NCBI GenBank assembly: GCA_963732585.1
Contig: CAVSZY010000007.1
Location: 1 to 64,000, forward strand
From: WLMZ01 sp963732585
GTDB taxonomy: Bacteria > Actinomycetota > Acidimicrobiia > Acidimicrobiales > Ilumatobacteraceae
Direction of reading: 5' to 3'
DNA: 64,000 nt
The translations under genes were made by a program, and so were the position numbers. Of this stretch, positions 17,694 to 25,270 are shown piece by piece. The notes under the pieces are model-generated. The model had not been told where the DNA came from, did no database searches, and worked only from the letters and a program-made list of their open reading frames with translations. How positions within the stretch are numbered: position 1 is the first letter of the stretch; the number at the start of each line of letters is the position of its first letter.

Positions 17694-19084
17694 TGGGCGC
17701 GAATCGCTTGCTGATCAGCAGCTGCGAGGTAGAAGGTCGCCTGGTCGACGTGGTGATCGAGCACGGCACGATCGTTGACGTCGCCGCCGTCGGACGGAGT
17801 TCGCTGAGCGTCGGCGAGGTCATCGACGCCCGCTGCGGGGCGCTGTTGCCCGGGCTGCACGACCACCACCTCCATCTCTTGGCGATGGCCGCAGCGCGGA
17901 CCTCGATCGATCTGCTCGTCGAGCAGGTCACGAATTGGGGCGACCTCGCGCTGCGCCTTCGCCAGGCCGACAAGCTGTTGCCTGCGGGGGAGTGGCTCCG
18001 TGTTGTCGGCTACCACGAGTCGATCGCCGGCGATCTTGACCGCGCCATGTTGGACGGGCTGTCGATCCGCCGACCGATCCGTGTCCAACATCGCAGTGGC
18101 GCGCTGTGGATCCTCGATCTTCGGGCGCTCACCGCCGTTGGTGTTGATGCTCTCGATCCGGAGTACGCCGACGGGCGTCTGTGGCGTAAGGACACCTGGC
18201 TCGGCCAGCGAGTGCCGCGTGGCAGGCTCGACTTGGCGGCGATCGGTGAACAGTTGGCTTCCTCTGGGATCACGGGAGTGACCGACCTGACCCCAACCGC
18301 TGACCCCGGCCAACTCGTCGTGCTCAGCTCGGCGGTCGCCTGCGGGCACATTCCACAGCATCTGACCGTGACCGGCGCGGCCGGGTTATCTGTCGCGGCC
18401 TCGCCGGAGCTCGCACGGGGCCCAATCAAAATCGTCATCGAGGACCATGGCTTGCCACCTCTCGACTGGGTCATCGAGCAGTTCCGCCGTGCCCGAGCCC
18501 TCGGTCGCTGCCTCGCGGTGCACTCGGTGACCATCGAATCGTTGGCCCTGGCGATCGTCGCCTGGCAGGAGGTCGGGCCGATGAACGGCGATCGAATCGA
18601 GCATGGGGCGGTGATCTCGCCGGCCTTCGCCGGGCAACTCGCTGAACTGGGCATCGTCGTTGTCACCCAACCGTCGTTCGTCCAGCAACGTGGCGATGAC
18701 TACCTGCGCGACGTCGACCTGCTCGACCGGCCGGATCTGTGGCGCTGCCAATCGTTGATCGACGCCGGCGTGGCCGTTGCCTTCGGCAGCGACGCTCCCT
18801 ATGGGCCCGCTGACCCGTGGTTGATGGTGGCCAACGCAATGCATCGTCGAACCCAATCCGGCATCGTCCTCGGTGCCAGCGAGCGGGTGGCGGCCCGATC
18901 AGCGCTGGACGCGATGCTCGGCACAGCGACGAACCCGACAACGCAGCGCACGGTGTCCGTTGGGCAGCCGGCGGATCTGTGCCTGTTGAATCGCCCGCTC
19001 AGAGAACAACTCGTCGAGCCCGCGGCCGACGCCGTTCACGCCACGCTGATCGGCGGTCGGATCGCATTCTTACGCTCCGGTTGA
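17693..19084 (+). CDS. amidohydrolase family protein (YtcJ-like)
   Basis: A 463-residue metal-dependent hydrolase of amidohydrolase family 3. The metal-binding motif is PGLHDHHLHLLAM (around residue 55); a His in AVHSV, a His in RIEHGAV and an Asp in GSDAPYGP complete the usual set. The C-terminus DLCLLNRPL matches the composite domain. The substrate (cyclic amide, N-acyl or similar) cannot be told. It is translationally coupled to the CoA transferase. Confidence 0.85.
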   Translation: MGANRLLISSCEVEGRLVDVVIEHGTIVDVAAVGRSSLSVGEVIDARCGALLPGLHDHHLHLLAMAAARTSIDLLVEQVTNWGDLALRLRQADKLLPAGEWLRVVGYHESIAGDLDRAMLDGLSIRRPIRVQHRSGALWILDLRALTAVGVDALDPEYADGRLWRKDTWLGQRVPRGRLDLAAIGEQLASSGITGVTDLTPTADPGQLVVLSSAVACGHIPQHLTVTGAAGLSVAASPELARGPIKIVIEDHGLPPLDWVIEQFRRARALGRCLAVHSVTIESLALAIVAWQEVGPMNGDRIEHGAVISPAFAGQLAELGIVVVTQPSFVQQRGDDYLRDVDLLDRPDLWRCQSLIDAGVAVAFGSDAPYGPADPWLMVANAMHRRTQSGIVLGASERVAARSALDAMLGTATNPTTQRTVSVGQPADLCLLNRPLREQLVEPAADAVHATLIGGRIAFLRSG

Positions 19085-19139
19085 ACTAGAACCGAACATG
19101 TTCGAGAGCAAAGCTCTCTATCTCGTCGAAGGAAACGTC

Positions 19140-20112
19140 ATCGCGCGCACTTGTTTGTCGTCAGTACGGGCCACCGGAGTCGCTGAGTGTCGACGACATC
19201 GCCACCCCCGAAGCAGGCCCGGGCCAGGTGCGTGTCAAGGTCGAGGCTGCGGCGGTCAACTTTCCTGATGTGCTCATTTGCGCCAACCAGTACCAGGTCT
19301 CCATACCGGTGCCCTTCACGCCCGGGAGCGAGTTTGCCGGTCGGGTCGATCAGGTTGGAGAGGGCGTGGAGTCGTTCGCCGTCGGCGACCGTGTCTTTGG
19401 ATCGGCGATGGTCGGTGCCTTCGCCGAGTACGTGGCTGTACCGGCGAGCGCGCTTCGTCGAACACCCGACGGTGTCGAGAGCAGACATGCCGCTGGCTTC
19501 TGGGTTGCCCACGCCACGGCGTATCACGCGTTGCGGTCTGTGGCCGCGGTCCAGCCGGGAGAGGTCGTCGTGGTGCTCGGGGCGGCAGGGGGAGTCGGAT
19601 TGGCCGCCGTGGAAATCGCCGTTGCCCTCGGAGCAACCGTTATCGCCGCGGCGTCGACCGAGGACAAACTGGCGCTCTGCCGACAGCGCGGGGCTCATCA
19701 CGGCGTGAACTACGCGACCACCGATCTGCGCGACGCAATCAGGGCCGCCGCCCCGGACGGGGCCGATGTGGTCATCGATCCGGTTGGCGGCTCGTTTGCA
19801 GAACGGGCGCTGCGAGCCACCCGCTGGGGTGGCCGGTTCGTCACCGTTGGGTTCGCCTCAGGAGAGATCCCCAAGATTCCTTTGAACCTGGTGCTGCTCA
19901 AGGGCGTGATCATCAAGGGCTTCGAGATTCGCACCTTCGGGCAGTACACGCCGGAGGCGATGCGACGAGATCACGCCGAGTTGATGGGCCTTCTGGCCAG
20001 CGGCGACCTGGTGCCGCACATCGGTCTCGAATGTTCGCTTGACGACTCGCCGATGGCATTGAGCCATGTCGCTGCGCGGCTGGCGACCGGCAAGGTGATC
20101 ATCATCCCGTAG
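19140..20112 (+). CDS. NADPH:quinone oxidoreductase (zinc-free MDR)
   Basis: The protein is a medium-chain reductase without zinc ligands: NFPDVLICANQYQ, PFTPGSEFAGRV, NADPH motif VVLGAAGGVGLAAVEIA, and the end SPMALSHVAARLATGKVII. A GTG at 19228 opens the longest frame, but the family N-terminus (RALVCRQYGPPESLSVDD) lies upstream in the same frame without a start codon. Removing one C from CATCGCGCGCA at 19140-19143 would give ATGCGCGCA with AAGGA seven bases upstream. I therefore place the start at 19140 and regard the inserted C as an error. It reduces quinones or enones in the cytoplasm. Confidence 0.75.
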
Positions 20113-20148
20113 CTTCGACTCTGCCGACGGCGGCAACGAGCAGCCGCG

Positions 20149-20197
20149 CGTAATCGTGCGTTGCTGTGCGCTCTGAGCGATCCTGCGCACGATTACG
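20149..20197. terminator. 12-bp perfect inverted repeat (stem-loop)
   Basis: CGTAATCGTGCG at 20149-20160 is repeated inverted as CGCACGATTACG at 20186-20197, with a 25-base loop that has its own 5-bp stem. There is no T-run. It sits between the oxidoreductase and deoC, so it may be a terminator of the first or a leader structure of the second. The rest of this 178-base gap holds nothing I can name. Confidence 0.45.
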
Positions 20198-20290
20198 GAG
20201 GTGAATGAGTGCTGTTGAGAACAGCGTGATTTCTTGGTCTGAGACTTTCGACCCCTTGCCTTTGTCGCCGACAAGGTTGACGATGGGGGC

Positions 20291-21073
20291 ATGACCGTCC
20301 GTCACGCCTCGGTACACGCTGATACGGCGCGCACCGCCTTGTCCTGCCTCGACCTCACCAGCCTCAACGAGTCGGACACGGTTGAGGACATCGACCGGTT
20401 ATGTGACCGCGCCTTGTCGGTGGCCGATGGCTTGGCTCTGCACCCTGCTGCGGTCTGCCTGTATCCCCGTTTTGTCGCCCAGGCAGTCGAGCGGCTGCGC
20501 GGCAGCGGCGTCGCGGTGGCCACCGTTGTCAACTTCCCCGAAGGAACCGGCACCGTCGACGACGTGGTCGCCGAGACCCGTCAGGCGATCGCCGACGGGG
20601 CCCACGAGATCGATGTGGTCTTCCCATACACCGCGTTTCTGCGCGGCGACCTGCAACCGGCGGGTGCGCTGGTGCGCGCTGTGGTCCTCGAATGTCACGC
20701 GGCAACTCCTCCCGTGCGGGTCAAGGCGATTCTCGAGACCGGCGAGCTGCGATCGCCAGAGGCGATTCGTCGGGCGGCCAAGGTGGTGGTCGCCCAGGGC
20801 GTCGACTTTCTGAAGACGTCCACCGGCAAGACCGCCAGTGGGGCGACGTTGGAAGCGGTCGACGTCATGCTTTCGGTGATCGAGCAAGAGCGCCAGCGGC
20901 GGCAACGAAGCGTCGGGATCAAGGTCTCCGGCGGCGTGCGAACCGTCGATGACGCCTTGGCTTACATCAAACTCGCCGAGGCAGCCGATCTTCCCGGCGG
21001 TGTGCGCCCGGCGACGTTCCGCATCGGTGCCAGCTCGTTGCTCGACGACATCGTCAAGGTGCTGACGGCTTAG
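20291..21073 (+). CDS. deoC: deoxyribose-phosphate aldolase
   Basis: A 260-residue class I aldolase. The Schiff-base Lys is in VDFLKTSTGK and the second catalytic Lys is in VGIKVSGGVRT; EIDVVFPYTAF and KAILETGEL are also family motifs. DeoC cleaves 2-deoxyribose 5-phosphate to glyceraldehyde 3-phosphate and acetaldehyde in nucleoside breakdown. The start ATG has GGGGG close upstream. Its stop overlaps that of the convergent YdjC gene. Confidence 0.92.
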   Translation: MTVRHASVHADTARTALSCLDLTSLNESDTVEDIDRLCDRALSVADGLALHPAAVCLYPRFVAQAVERLRGSGVAVATVVNFPEGTGTVDDVVAETRQAIADGAHEIDVVFPYTAFLRGDLQPAGALVRAVVLECHAATPPVRVKAILETGELRSPEAIRRAAKVVVAQGVDFLKTSTGKTASGATLEAVDVMLSVIEQERQRRQRSVGIKVSGGVRTVDDALAYIKLAEAADLPGGVRPATFRIGASSLLDDIVKVLTA

Positions 21074-21978
21074 CCCGCCGACAGCGCAGCGCGGAACTCA
21101 TCGCGCAGCACACGCATGCCACTGACCTCGAAGGGTTGTTCGTCGAGCCAAGCGCGCCACTGAAGCGAGGCGAACAGGGCGTGTTCATCGGTGCGCACGT
21201 GGTAGCTGTCTTGCTCGATCACCTCGACCTCGCCGGGTCCCAGGGCACACGGGTGGAAGGCGCAAAACACCAGATCAGCATCGCTTGAGCTGAGAAGGGC
21301 CTGGTAGTCGACGGCGGCCCCACGAGCACGGCTGAAGTCGGTTTCGAGCACCCGTCCAAACACCGGCATCCGCGCAGCGCGGGCCTGGTCGACGAACACC
21401 GCGAACTGCTCCTCGGTGGTGCCAGAAAGGTGTTTGTTCGGCCCGTAATCGGCCAGCGTGGCGGTGATCAGCGCCGGCAGTCCGTACTCGATACCCAGTG
21501 CGATATAGCGATCGCACCACTCCGGTGCCAGCGCCGAGCCCATATGGGCGTCGAGGTGGGTGACATCGATCCCCGCCGCCAGGGCCCGGTCGATCTGCGC
21601 TCGCCATTCGGCTTCGACCGCCTCGGGATTGGCATGGCGGCGAACGTCGGCGACGCTGCGCCACATCATCCCCGAGTCATCGGTGAGTCCAGCGCTGGCG
21701 GGCGGACTGCTCACCGGGCGCCAGCGATAATGCACCTTTTCGGCGTTGAGGGTGAGGTGCACGCCGACGTCCAGCGTGGCGTTGTCGCGGGCGAGGGCGG
21801 CAGTCTCGAGGAACCACGGGCAGGGCACCATCACCGATCCCGAGCTGATTGTGCCCAGCGCGCAGAGTTCGGCAAAGGCGGTATTCGTGCCGTGGCACAT
21901 GCCGACGTCGTCGTCGTGGATGACGATCCGCTGTCGAGTTGGCGACGACGGTGAGACTGGCTGCGAGGGCGTATCCAT
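21070..21978 (-). CDS. YdjC/ChbG-family carbohydrate deacetylase
   Basis: A 302-residue protein of the YdjC family. The N-terminal metal/catalytic motif is IVIHDDDVGMCHGTN; LDVGVHLTLNAE and DVTHLDAHMGSA carry the metal-binding His residues, and FCAFHPC lies near the end. Characterised members remove N-acetyl groups from chitooligosaccharides. ATG 21978 was chosen because a -10 box (TATTCT) ends seven bases before it; the frame stays open to 22089. Confidence 0.85.
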   Translation of the reverse strand: MDTPSQPVSPSSPTRQRIVIHDDDVGMCHGTNTAFAELCALGTISSGSVMVPCPWFLETAALARDNATLDVGVHLTLNAEKVHYRWRPVSSPPASAGLTDDSGMMWRSVADVRRHANPEAVEAEWRAQIDRALAAGIDVTHLDAHMGSALAPEWCDRYIALGIEYGLPALITATLADYGPNKHLSGTTEEQFAVFVDQARAARMPVFGRVLETDFSRARGAAVDYQALLSSSDADLVFCAFHPCALGPGEVEVIEQDSYHVRTDEHALFASLQWRAWLDEQPFEVSGMRVLRDEFRAALSAG

Positions 21979-21985
21979 CGTCCCG

Positions 21986-21991
21986 AGAATA
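21986..21991 (-). promoter_or_regulatory. -10 box TATTCT, leaderless start
   Basis: On the minus strand TATTCT plus seven bases precedes the ATG at 21978. The divergent PhyH promoter begins only 11 bases away. Confidence 0.55.
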
Positions 21992-22001
21992 CTGAGCGAT
22001 C

Positions 22002-22007
22002 TACGAT
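22002..22007 (+). promoter_or_regulatory. -10 box TACGAT, leaderless start
   Basis: TACGAT plus six bases precedes the ATG at 22014. Confidence 0.6.
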
Positions 22008-22013
22008 CGGCCG

Positions 22014-22886
22014 ATGGAACTGTCTCATTTCCCGCCGACCATTGAGCCGCACGTGGTTGCTGCGCACCTGCGAGAACACGGGTACGCAATCATCGATGAC
22101 CTCGTCGATCAGGTGACCATGGACCGTCTCCACGAGGAGTCGCAGCCGTTCATCGCGGCTAGCTCCACCGGGCTCGATGAGTACGACGGCACACACACCC
22201 GGCGCACCGGCATGTTGATCGCCCGCTGCCCGACGGCGCGGCACTTGGTGATGCATCCAACGGTCGTCGGCGCAGTGAGGTCTTTTCTCGATCATGTCAC
22301 CACAGTGCAATTGCACCTCACCCAGATCATCTCTATCGAGCCCGGCGAAACGCAGCAGAAGCTGCATCGCGATCAGATGGCCTTCGACTTCTTTCCGTTT
22401 CCCGCCGATTACCACGTGCAATGCAACACGATGTGGGCTCTGAGCGATTTCACCGCCGACAACGGTGGCACCCATCTCGTGCCCGGGAGTTCTGCCGTGT
22501 CCGACGACGTGGCGGGGACGATGCCCGGCGCGCAGGTAGCGATGCGCCGTGGCAGCGTTTTGTTCTACGACGGCAAGGTACTCCATGGCGGGGGTGCCAA
22601 TCGTTCCGACGGTGTGCGCCGCGGAGTCAACATCACCTACTCCGTCGGTTGGGTACGCCAGGAGGAGAACCAGTTCCTGGCCTGCCCCCCTGAGCTGGCC
22701 CGCACTCTCGATGATGATCTCCTGCGCATGATGGGCTACGCCGAGGGCGCCTTCGCCCTCGGCTATGTCGGTGATCAACAGGATCCGCTGTCGTTCCTGC
22801 GCGGCGAGATGATCAAGAAGCGCACGATTGCCGAAGTCGTGTCGAAGACCGAGGAGCACCGCCAGTTTGTCGACGAACTGGGCTAA
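22014..22886 (+). CDS. phytanoyl-CoA dioxygenase (PhyH) family protein
   Basis: An intact 290-residue PhyH oxygenase. The iron-binding HxD is in QKLHRDQMAFDFF, the distal His in YDGKVLHGGGANRSDGVRRG, and NGGTHLVPGSS is the core strand. N-terminal HGYAIIDDLVD matches the family. The substrate is unknown. This is the third PhyH gene in 15 kb. It converges with the small prodomain-like gene, overlapping its stop by four bases. Confidence 0.87.
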   Translation: MELSHFPPTIEPHVVAAHLREHGYAIIDDLVDQVTMDRLHEESQPFIAASSTGLDEYDGTHTRRTGMLIARCPTARHLVMHPTVVGAVRSFLDHVTTVQLHLTQIISIEPGETQQKLHRDQMAFDFFPFPADYHVQCNTMWALSDFTADNGGTHLVPGSSAVSDDVAGTMPGAQVAMRRGSVLFYDGKVLHGGGANRSDGVRRGVNITYSVGWVRQEENQFLACPPELARTLDDDLLRMMGYAEGAFALGYVGDQQDPLSFLRGEMIKKRTIAEVVSKTEEHRQFVDELG

Positions 22887-23161
22887 TCGACCGTCTGCAG
22901 ACCAGGGGATTTCCCCTGCTCGACATCGACCGCGAACCCTGCGAGCCGACGCGGGAAAAGCTCCCCCGGGGGGACCTGATCCCGGGGGAGCTTCTCTTCG
23001 ACAACGATCCGGATCCCGACCTCGCTGGTCGGCTCACCGTTGCGCCACCGTCGGGCGACTTCAACCGACAGCACGCCGCGGCGGGCCATCCACTCATCGA
23101 TGACCTCACCAAGCGCGCGTTCGGCATGGGCGACCTCATCGGGATCCGGGGTTGATGTCAC
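22883..23161 (-). CDS. stand-alone paralogue of the protease N-terminal domain
   Basis: A 92-residue protein starting at GTG 23161, which overlaps the protease stop as GTGA, so it is probably translated by reinitiation. The frame is open further upstream, but that part is antisense to the protease. Its sequence matches residues ~15-85 of the protease: IRIVVEEKLPRDQVPPGELF aligns with LRVHVARKLPVAELTASEVF, and LAGFAVDVEQ aligns with VGGFPVDVIE. It has no catalytic triad. It may act as a free inhibitor or chaperone of the protease (inference). The family is not one I can name. Confidence 0.65.
   Translation of the reverse strand: MTSTPDPDEVAHAERALGEVIDEWMARRGVLSVEVARRWRNGEPTSEVGIRIVVEEKLPRDQVPPGELFPRRLAGFAVDVEQGKSPGLQTVD
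22903..22918. repeat. short perfect palindrome
   Basis: CAGGGGATTTCCCCTG lies in the last codons of the small gene, just after the convergent PhyH stop. It could help terminate either transcript, but has no T-run. Confidence 0.35.
22958..22993. repeat. 13-bp perfect inverted repeat inside coding sequence
   Basis: AAGCTCCCCCGGG (22958-22970) and CCCGGGGGAGCTT (22981-22993) are separated by ten bases. The hairpin would be very stable in RNA. It lies within the prodomain-like gene and encodes KLPRDQVPPGEL. Confidence 0.7.
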
Positions 23162-24438
23162 CTGCCGTTGTCCTCCATCAGCGCCGACAGTACTGCCATC
23201 AACATTGCCATCTCCTGTGACTGTGGAGCGGGCGCTGCTGCTTCGCCCGAGCAGCGGCACCCACCGCCGGCTTGCGCATCCTGGAAGACCGGGGGAATCG
23301 GCGGAATCGGTGGGATTGGCGGCAGCGGCGGCAGCTTCGGCCAAATTGGGTCGGGCAGGCGGAAGCGCCAGGTGCGCAGCAGCTCGCAAATCTGCGGGTA
23401 GCGATCGCAGATGTTGAACACAGGCCGAAGAACCGGGCTGAAGCTGAAGTTGAACTCGGTCGCAATCGGGGCCATCGGGCTGCAGATTGCGTTCTCCGCC
23501 GATGGGGCCGGGTCGGTCTCGCCCGCGAAGTGCAGGCCGATGGCCCGTCGGTTGGCCTCATTGAGCCACACGCTGCCGCTGTCGCCGCCACGGCTGACCT
23601 CGTAGTCAACTCCAGGCCACGGTGCCCGGGGAACGATACGGATCTGGTTGTTGAACATGACCACATCGGGAGCTGCGGTCGTGCCGTAGTTGATATTGAC
23701 GCTCATGCTCACCCCGTCGACGACGCCACGGGTGATCCCCGTGGTACGGCCGGACTTGACCACCAGCATGCCCAGCGTCGGGGTGTCGATGCCCGTCACC
23801 GAGCCGAGGCCGAGGATGTCGGCGCTGTGGCCTCGCGTGCCGTTAAGGGTGGCGACCGCGGCGTCCATACGGGAGTCGAGCACCATCCGAGTCAAGGTGG
23901 CGACGGTCTGTGTACCGCCGTCGATCTGGCCGGGTTGCAGAATTGCTTCGCCAACGGCTGCGGTGCGCGCACCAGCGAGCACATGCCAGTTGGACAAGAT
24001 CATCGGCGATCCGCTGGTGCGATTGAAGACGATGGCGCCGATCGTGCCGGCCGTGACGCGCGGATTTCCGCAACTGATTCCACCGAGGATCGGATCGAGC
24101 GCCGTCTTGCGGTTGACCTCCTCGATGGCCGCTTCGTTGTCGTAGTCGAGCACGATGGCGCTGGACACGCCATAGATGGCTTCGATGACGTCGACGGGAA
24201 ACCCGCCGACCTGTTCTTCGCCTGCCTCGTTGAATACCTCGCTGGCGGTCAATTCGGCGACCGGCAGCTTGCGGGCGACGTGCACTCGCAAGGCGACCGT
24301 GTCGGTCAGGGTGTTGTCGGTGATTTTGAAGCCGACGTCGACGGCGGTGACTCCCGGACGTCGAAGCCAGTCGCGGCGAACGCCGTCGAGGGCTTTGATG
24401 GCTTGCTCGACGGTCTTTTGGGATGGATGCTTTGGCAT
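23158..24438 (-). CDS. trypsin-like serine protease with N-terminal prodomain-like region
   Basis: A 426-residue protein from ATG 24438, which has CGGAG six bases upstream. Residues ~1-95 form a small alpha/beta region also found alone downstream. The protease core follows: GGISCGNPRVTAGTIGAIV, catalytic His in LSNWHVLAG, Asp in SRMDAAVATL and Ser in SRGGDSGSVW. A Pro-rich stretch (PPLPPIPPIPPIPP) and a Cys pair (GGGCRCSG) precede the C-terminal helix. No signal peptide is visible. The layout resembles Nal1-like trypsin-fold proteins. The target is unknown. Confidence 0.8.
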   Translation of the reverse strand: MPKHPSQKTVEQAIKALDGVRRDWLRRPGVTAVDVGFKITDNTLTDTVALRVHVARKLPVAELTASEVFNEAGEEQVGGFPVDVIEAIYGVSSAIVLDYDNEAAIEEVNRKTALDPILGGISCGNPRVTAGTIGAIVFNRTSGSPMILSNWHVLAGARTAAVGEAILQPGQIDGGTQTVATLTRMVLDSRMDAAVATLNGTRGHSADILGLGSVTGIDTPTLGMLVVKSGRTTGITRGVVDGVSMSVNINYGTTAAPDVVMFNNQIRIVPRAPWPGVDYEVSRGGDSGSVWLNEANRRAIGLHFAGETDPAPSAENAICSPMAPIATEFNFSFSPVLRPVFNICDRYPQICELLRTWRFRLPDPIWPKLPPLPPIPPIPPIPPVFQDAQAGGGCRCSGEAAAPAPQSQEMAMLMAVLSALMEDNGR

Positions 24439-24579
24439 TGGTAACTCCGTTGGATTCGGGCCCCTCCCTCCGAGGCGCCTCTGTAGTAAGAGATGCGCCA
24501 TATGGCCTAGAGATACACCAGTGACGCAGAATCTTCTGGTGTGCGAAGCTTGGAACCCGTAGACGAAAGAGGTACCCCG

Positions 24580-25041
24580 ATGACTGTAGATCCGATTCCC
24601 GATGGCTATCCGCAGGTCATTCCCTATTTGTGCGTCGATGGCGCGGCCGCTGCGATCGACTTTTATGTCTCAGTATTCGACGGAGTGGAGCGCATGCGCA
24701 TGCCGATGCCCAACGGCCATATCGGCCATGCCGAGATCGCCATCGGCAATGCACTGCTGATGCTCAGCGACGAGTTCGCCGAGATGGGCTTGTTCAGCCC
24801 GCTCAAGTCTGAGGGTGGCAACTCGGCGAGTGTGATGCTCTACCTCGCCGACGTCGATGCCGTGTTCGCCAAGGCAACAGCGGCAGGAGCAACGGTGCTG
24901 ATGGAGCCGACCGATCAGTTCTACGGCGACCGCTCCGGGCAGTTCCTCGACCCGTTCGGACATCGCTGGATCGTCTCCACCCATATCGAAGATGTCTCCG
25001 ACGAGGAGGTCGCGCGGCGCATGGCCGAGATGGGCGAATAG
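24580..25041 (+). CDS. VOC (glyoxalase/PhnB-like) family protein
   Basis: A 153-residue single-domain VOC protein: VIPYLCVDGAAAAIDFYVSV, NGHIGHAEIAIGNALLMLSD and DRSGQFLDPFGHRWIVSTH are PhnB-type signatures. It carries the His/Glu residues that bind metal in the family, but the substrate is not evident. ATG 24580 has AAAGAGG seven bases upstream; a GTG at 24541 would add 13 residues. It stands alone between the protease and the tRNA. Confidence 0.82.
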   Translation: MTVDPIPDGYPQVIPYLCVDGAAAAIDFYVSVFDGVERMRMPMPNGHIGHAEIAIGNALLMLSDEFAEMGLFSPLKSEGGNSASVMLYLADVDAVFAKATAAGATVLMEPTDQFYGDRSGQFLDPFGHRWIVSTHIEDVSDEEVARRMAEMGE

Positions 25042-25095
25042 CCGCCCGAGAACAGAACGATTCGGCGCAGCGCCGGAATTGCTCACGCCGTCAAA

Positions 25096-25170
25096 TGGCG
25101 CCCTCGGAGAGATTCGAACTCCCGCACACGGTTCCGGAAACCGATGCTCTATCCCCTGAGCTACGAGGGC
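25096..25170 (-). tRNA. tRNA-Arg(CCG)
   Basis: A complete cloverleaf on the minus strand. The acceptor stem GCCCTCG pairs with CGAGGGC. The D stem is GCTC/GAGC, the anticodon loop TTCCGGA (anticodon CCG), the T stem GGGAG/CTCTC with TTCGAAT loop, and the genome encodes the terminal CCA. The top pair of the anticodon stem is a T-T mismatch, which may be a sequencing error. Confidence 0.92.
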
Positions 25171-25270
25171 AGGGAATCGAACGTCGAGCCTAGCGCGTCG
25201 CCGCGTGCATCGGCCAGGGTGTTGAAATCGGACCGCAAACACTGCGGCCCGACGGCAGAATAGACAGCTC

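Noticed and set aside
20102..20317. 71-residue minus-strand frame between the oxidoreductase and deoC
   Set aside because: No Shine-Dalgarno or -10 box at the right spacing, overlaps the deoC start, and no recognisable family.
23272..24444. 390-residue plus-strand frame opposite the serine protease
   Set aside because: Asp/Gly/His-rich shadow frame; the protease on the other strand has an intact catalytic triad.
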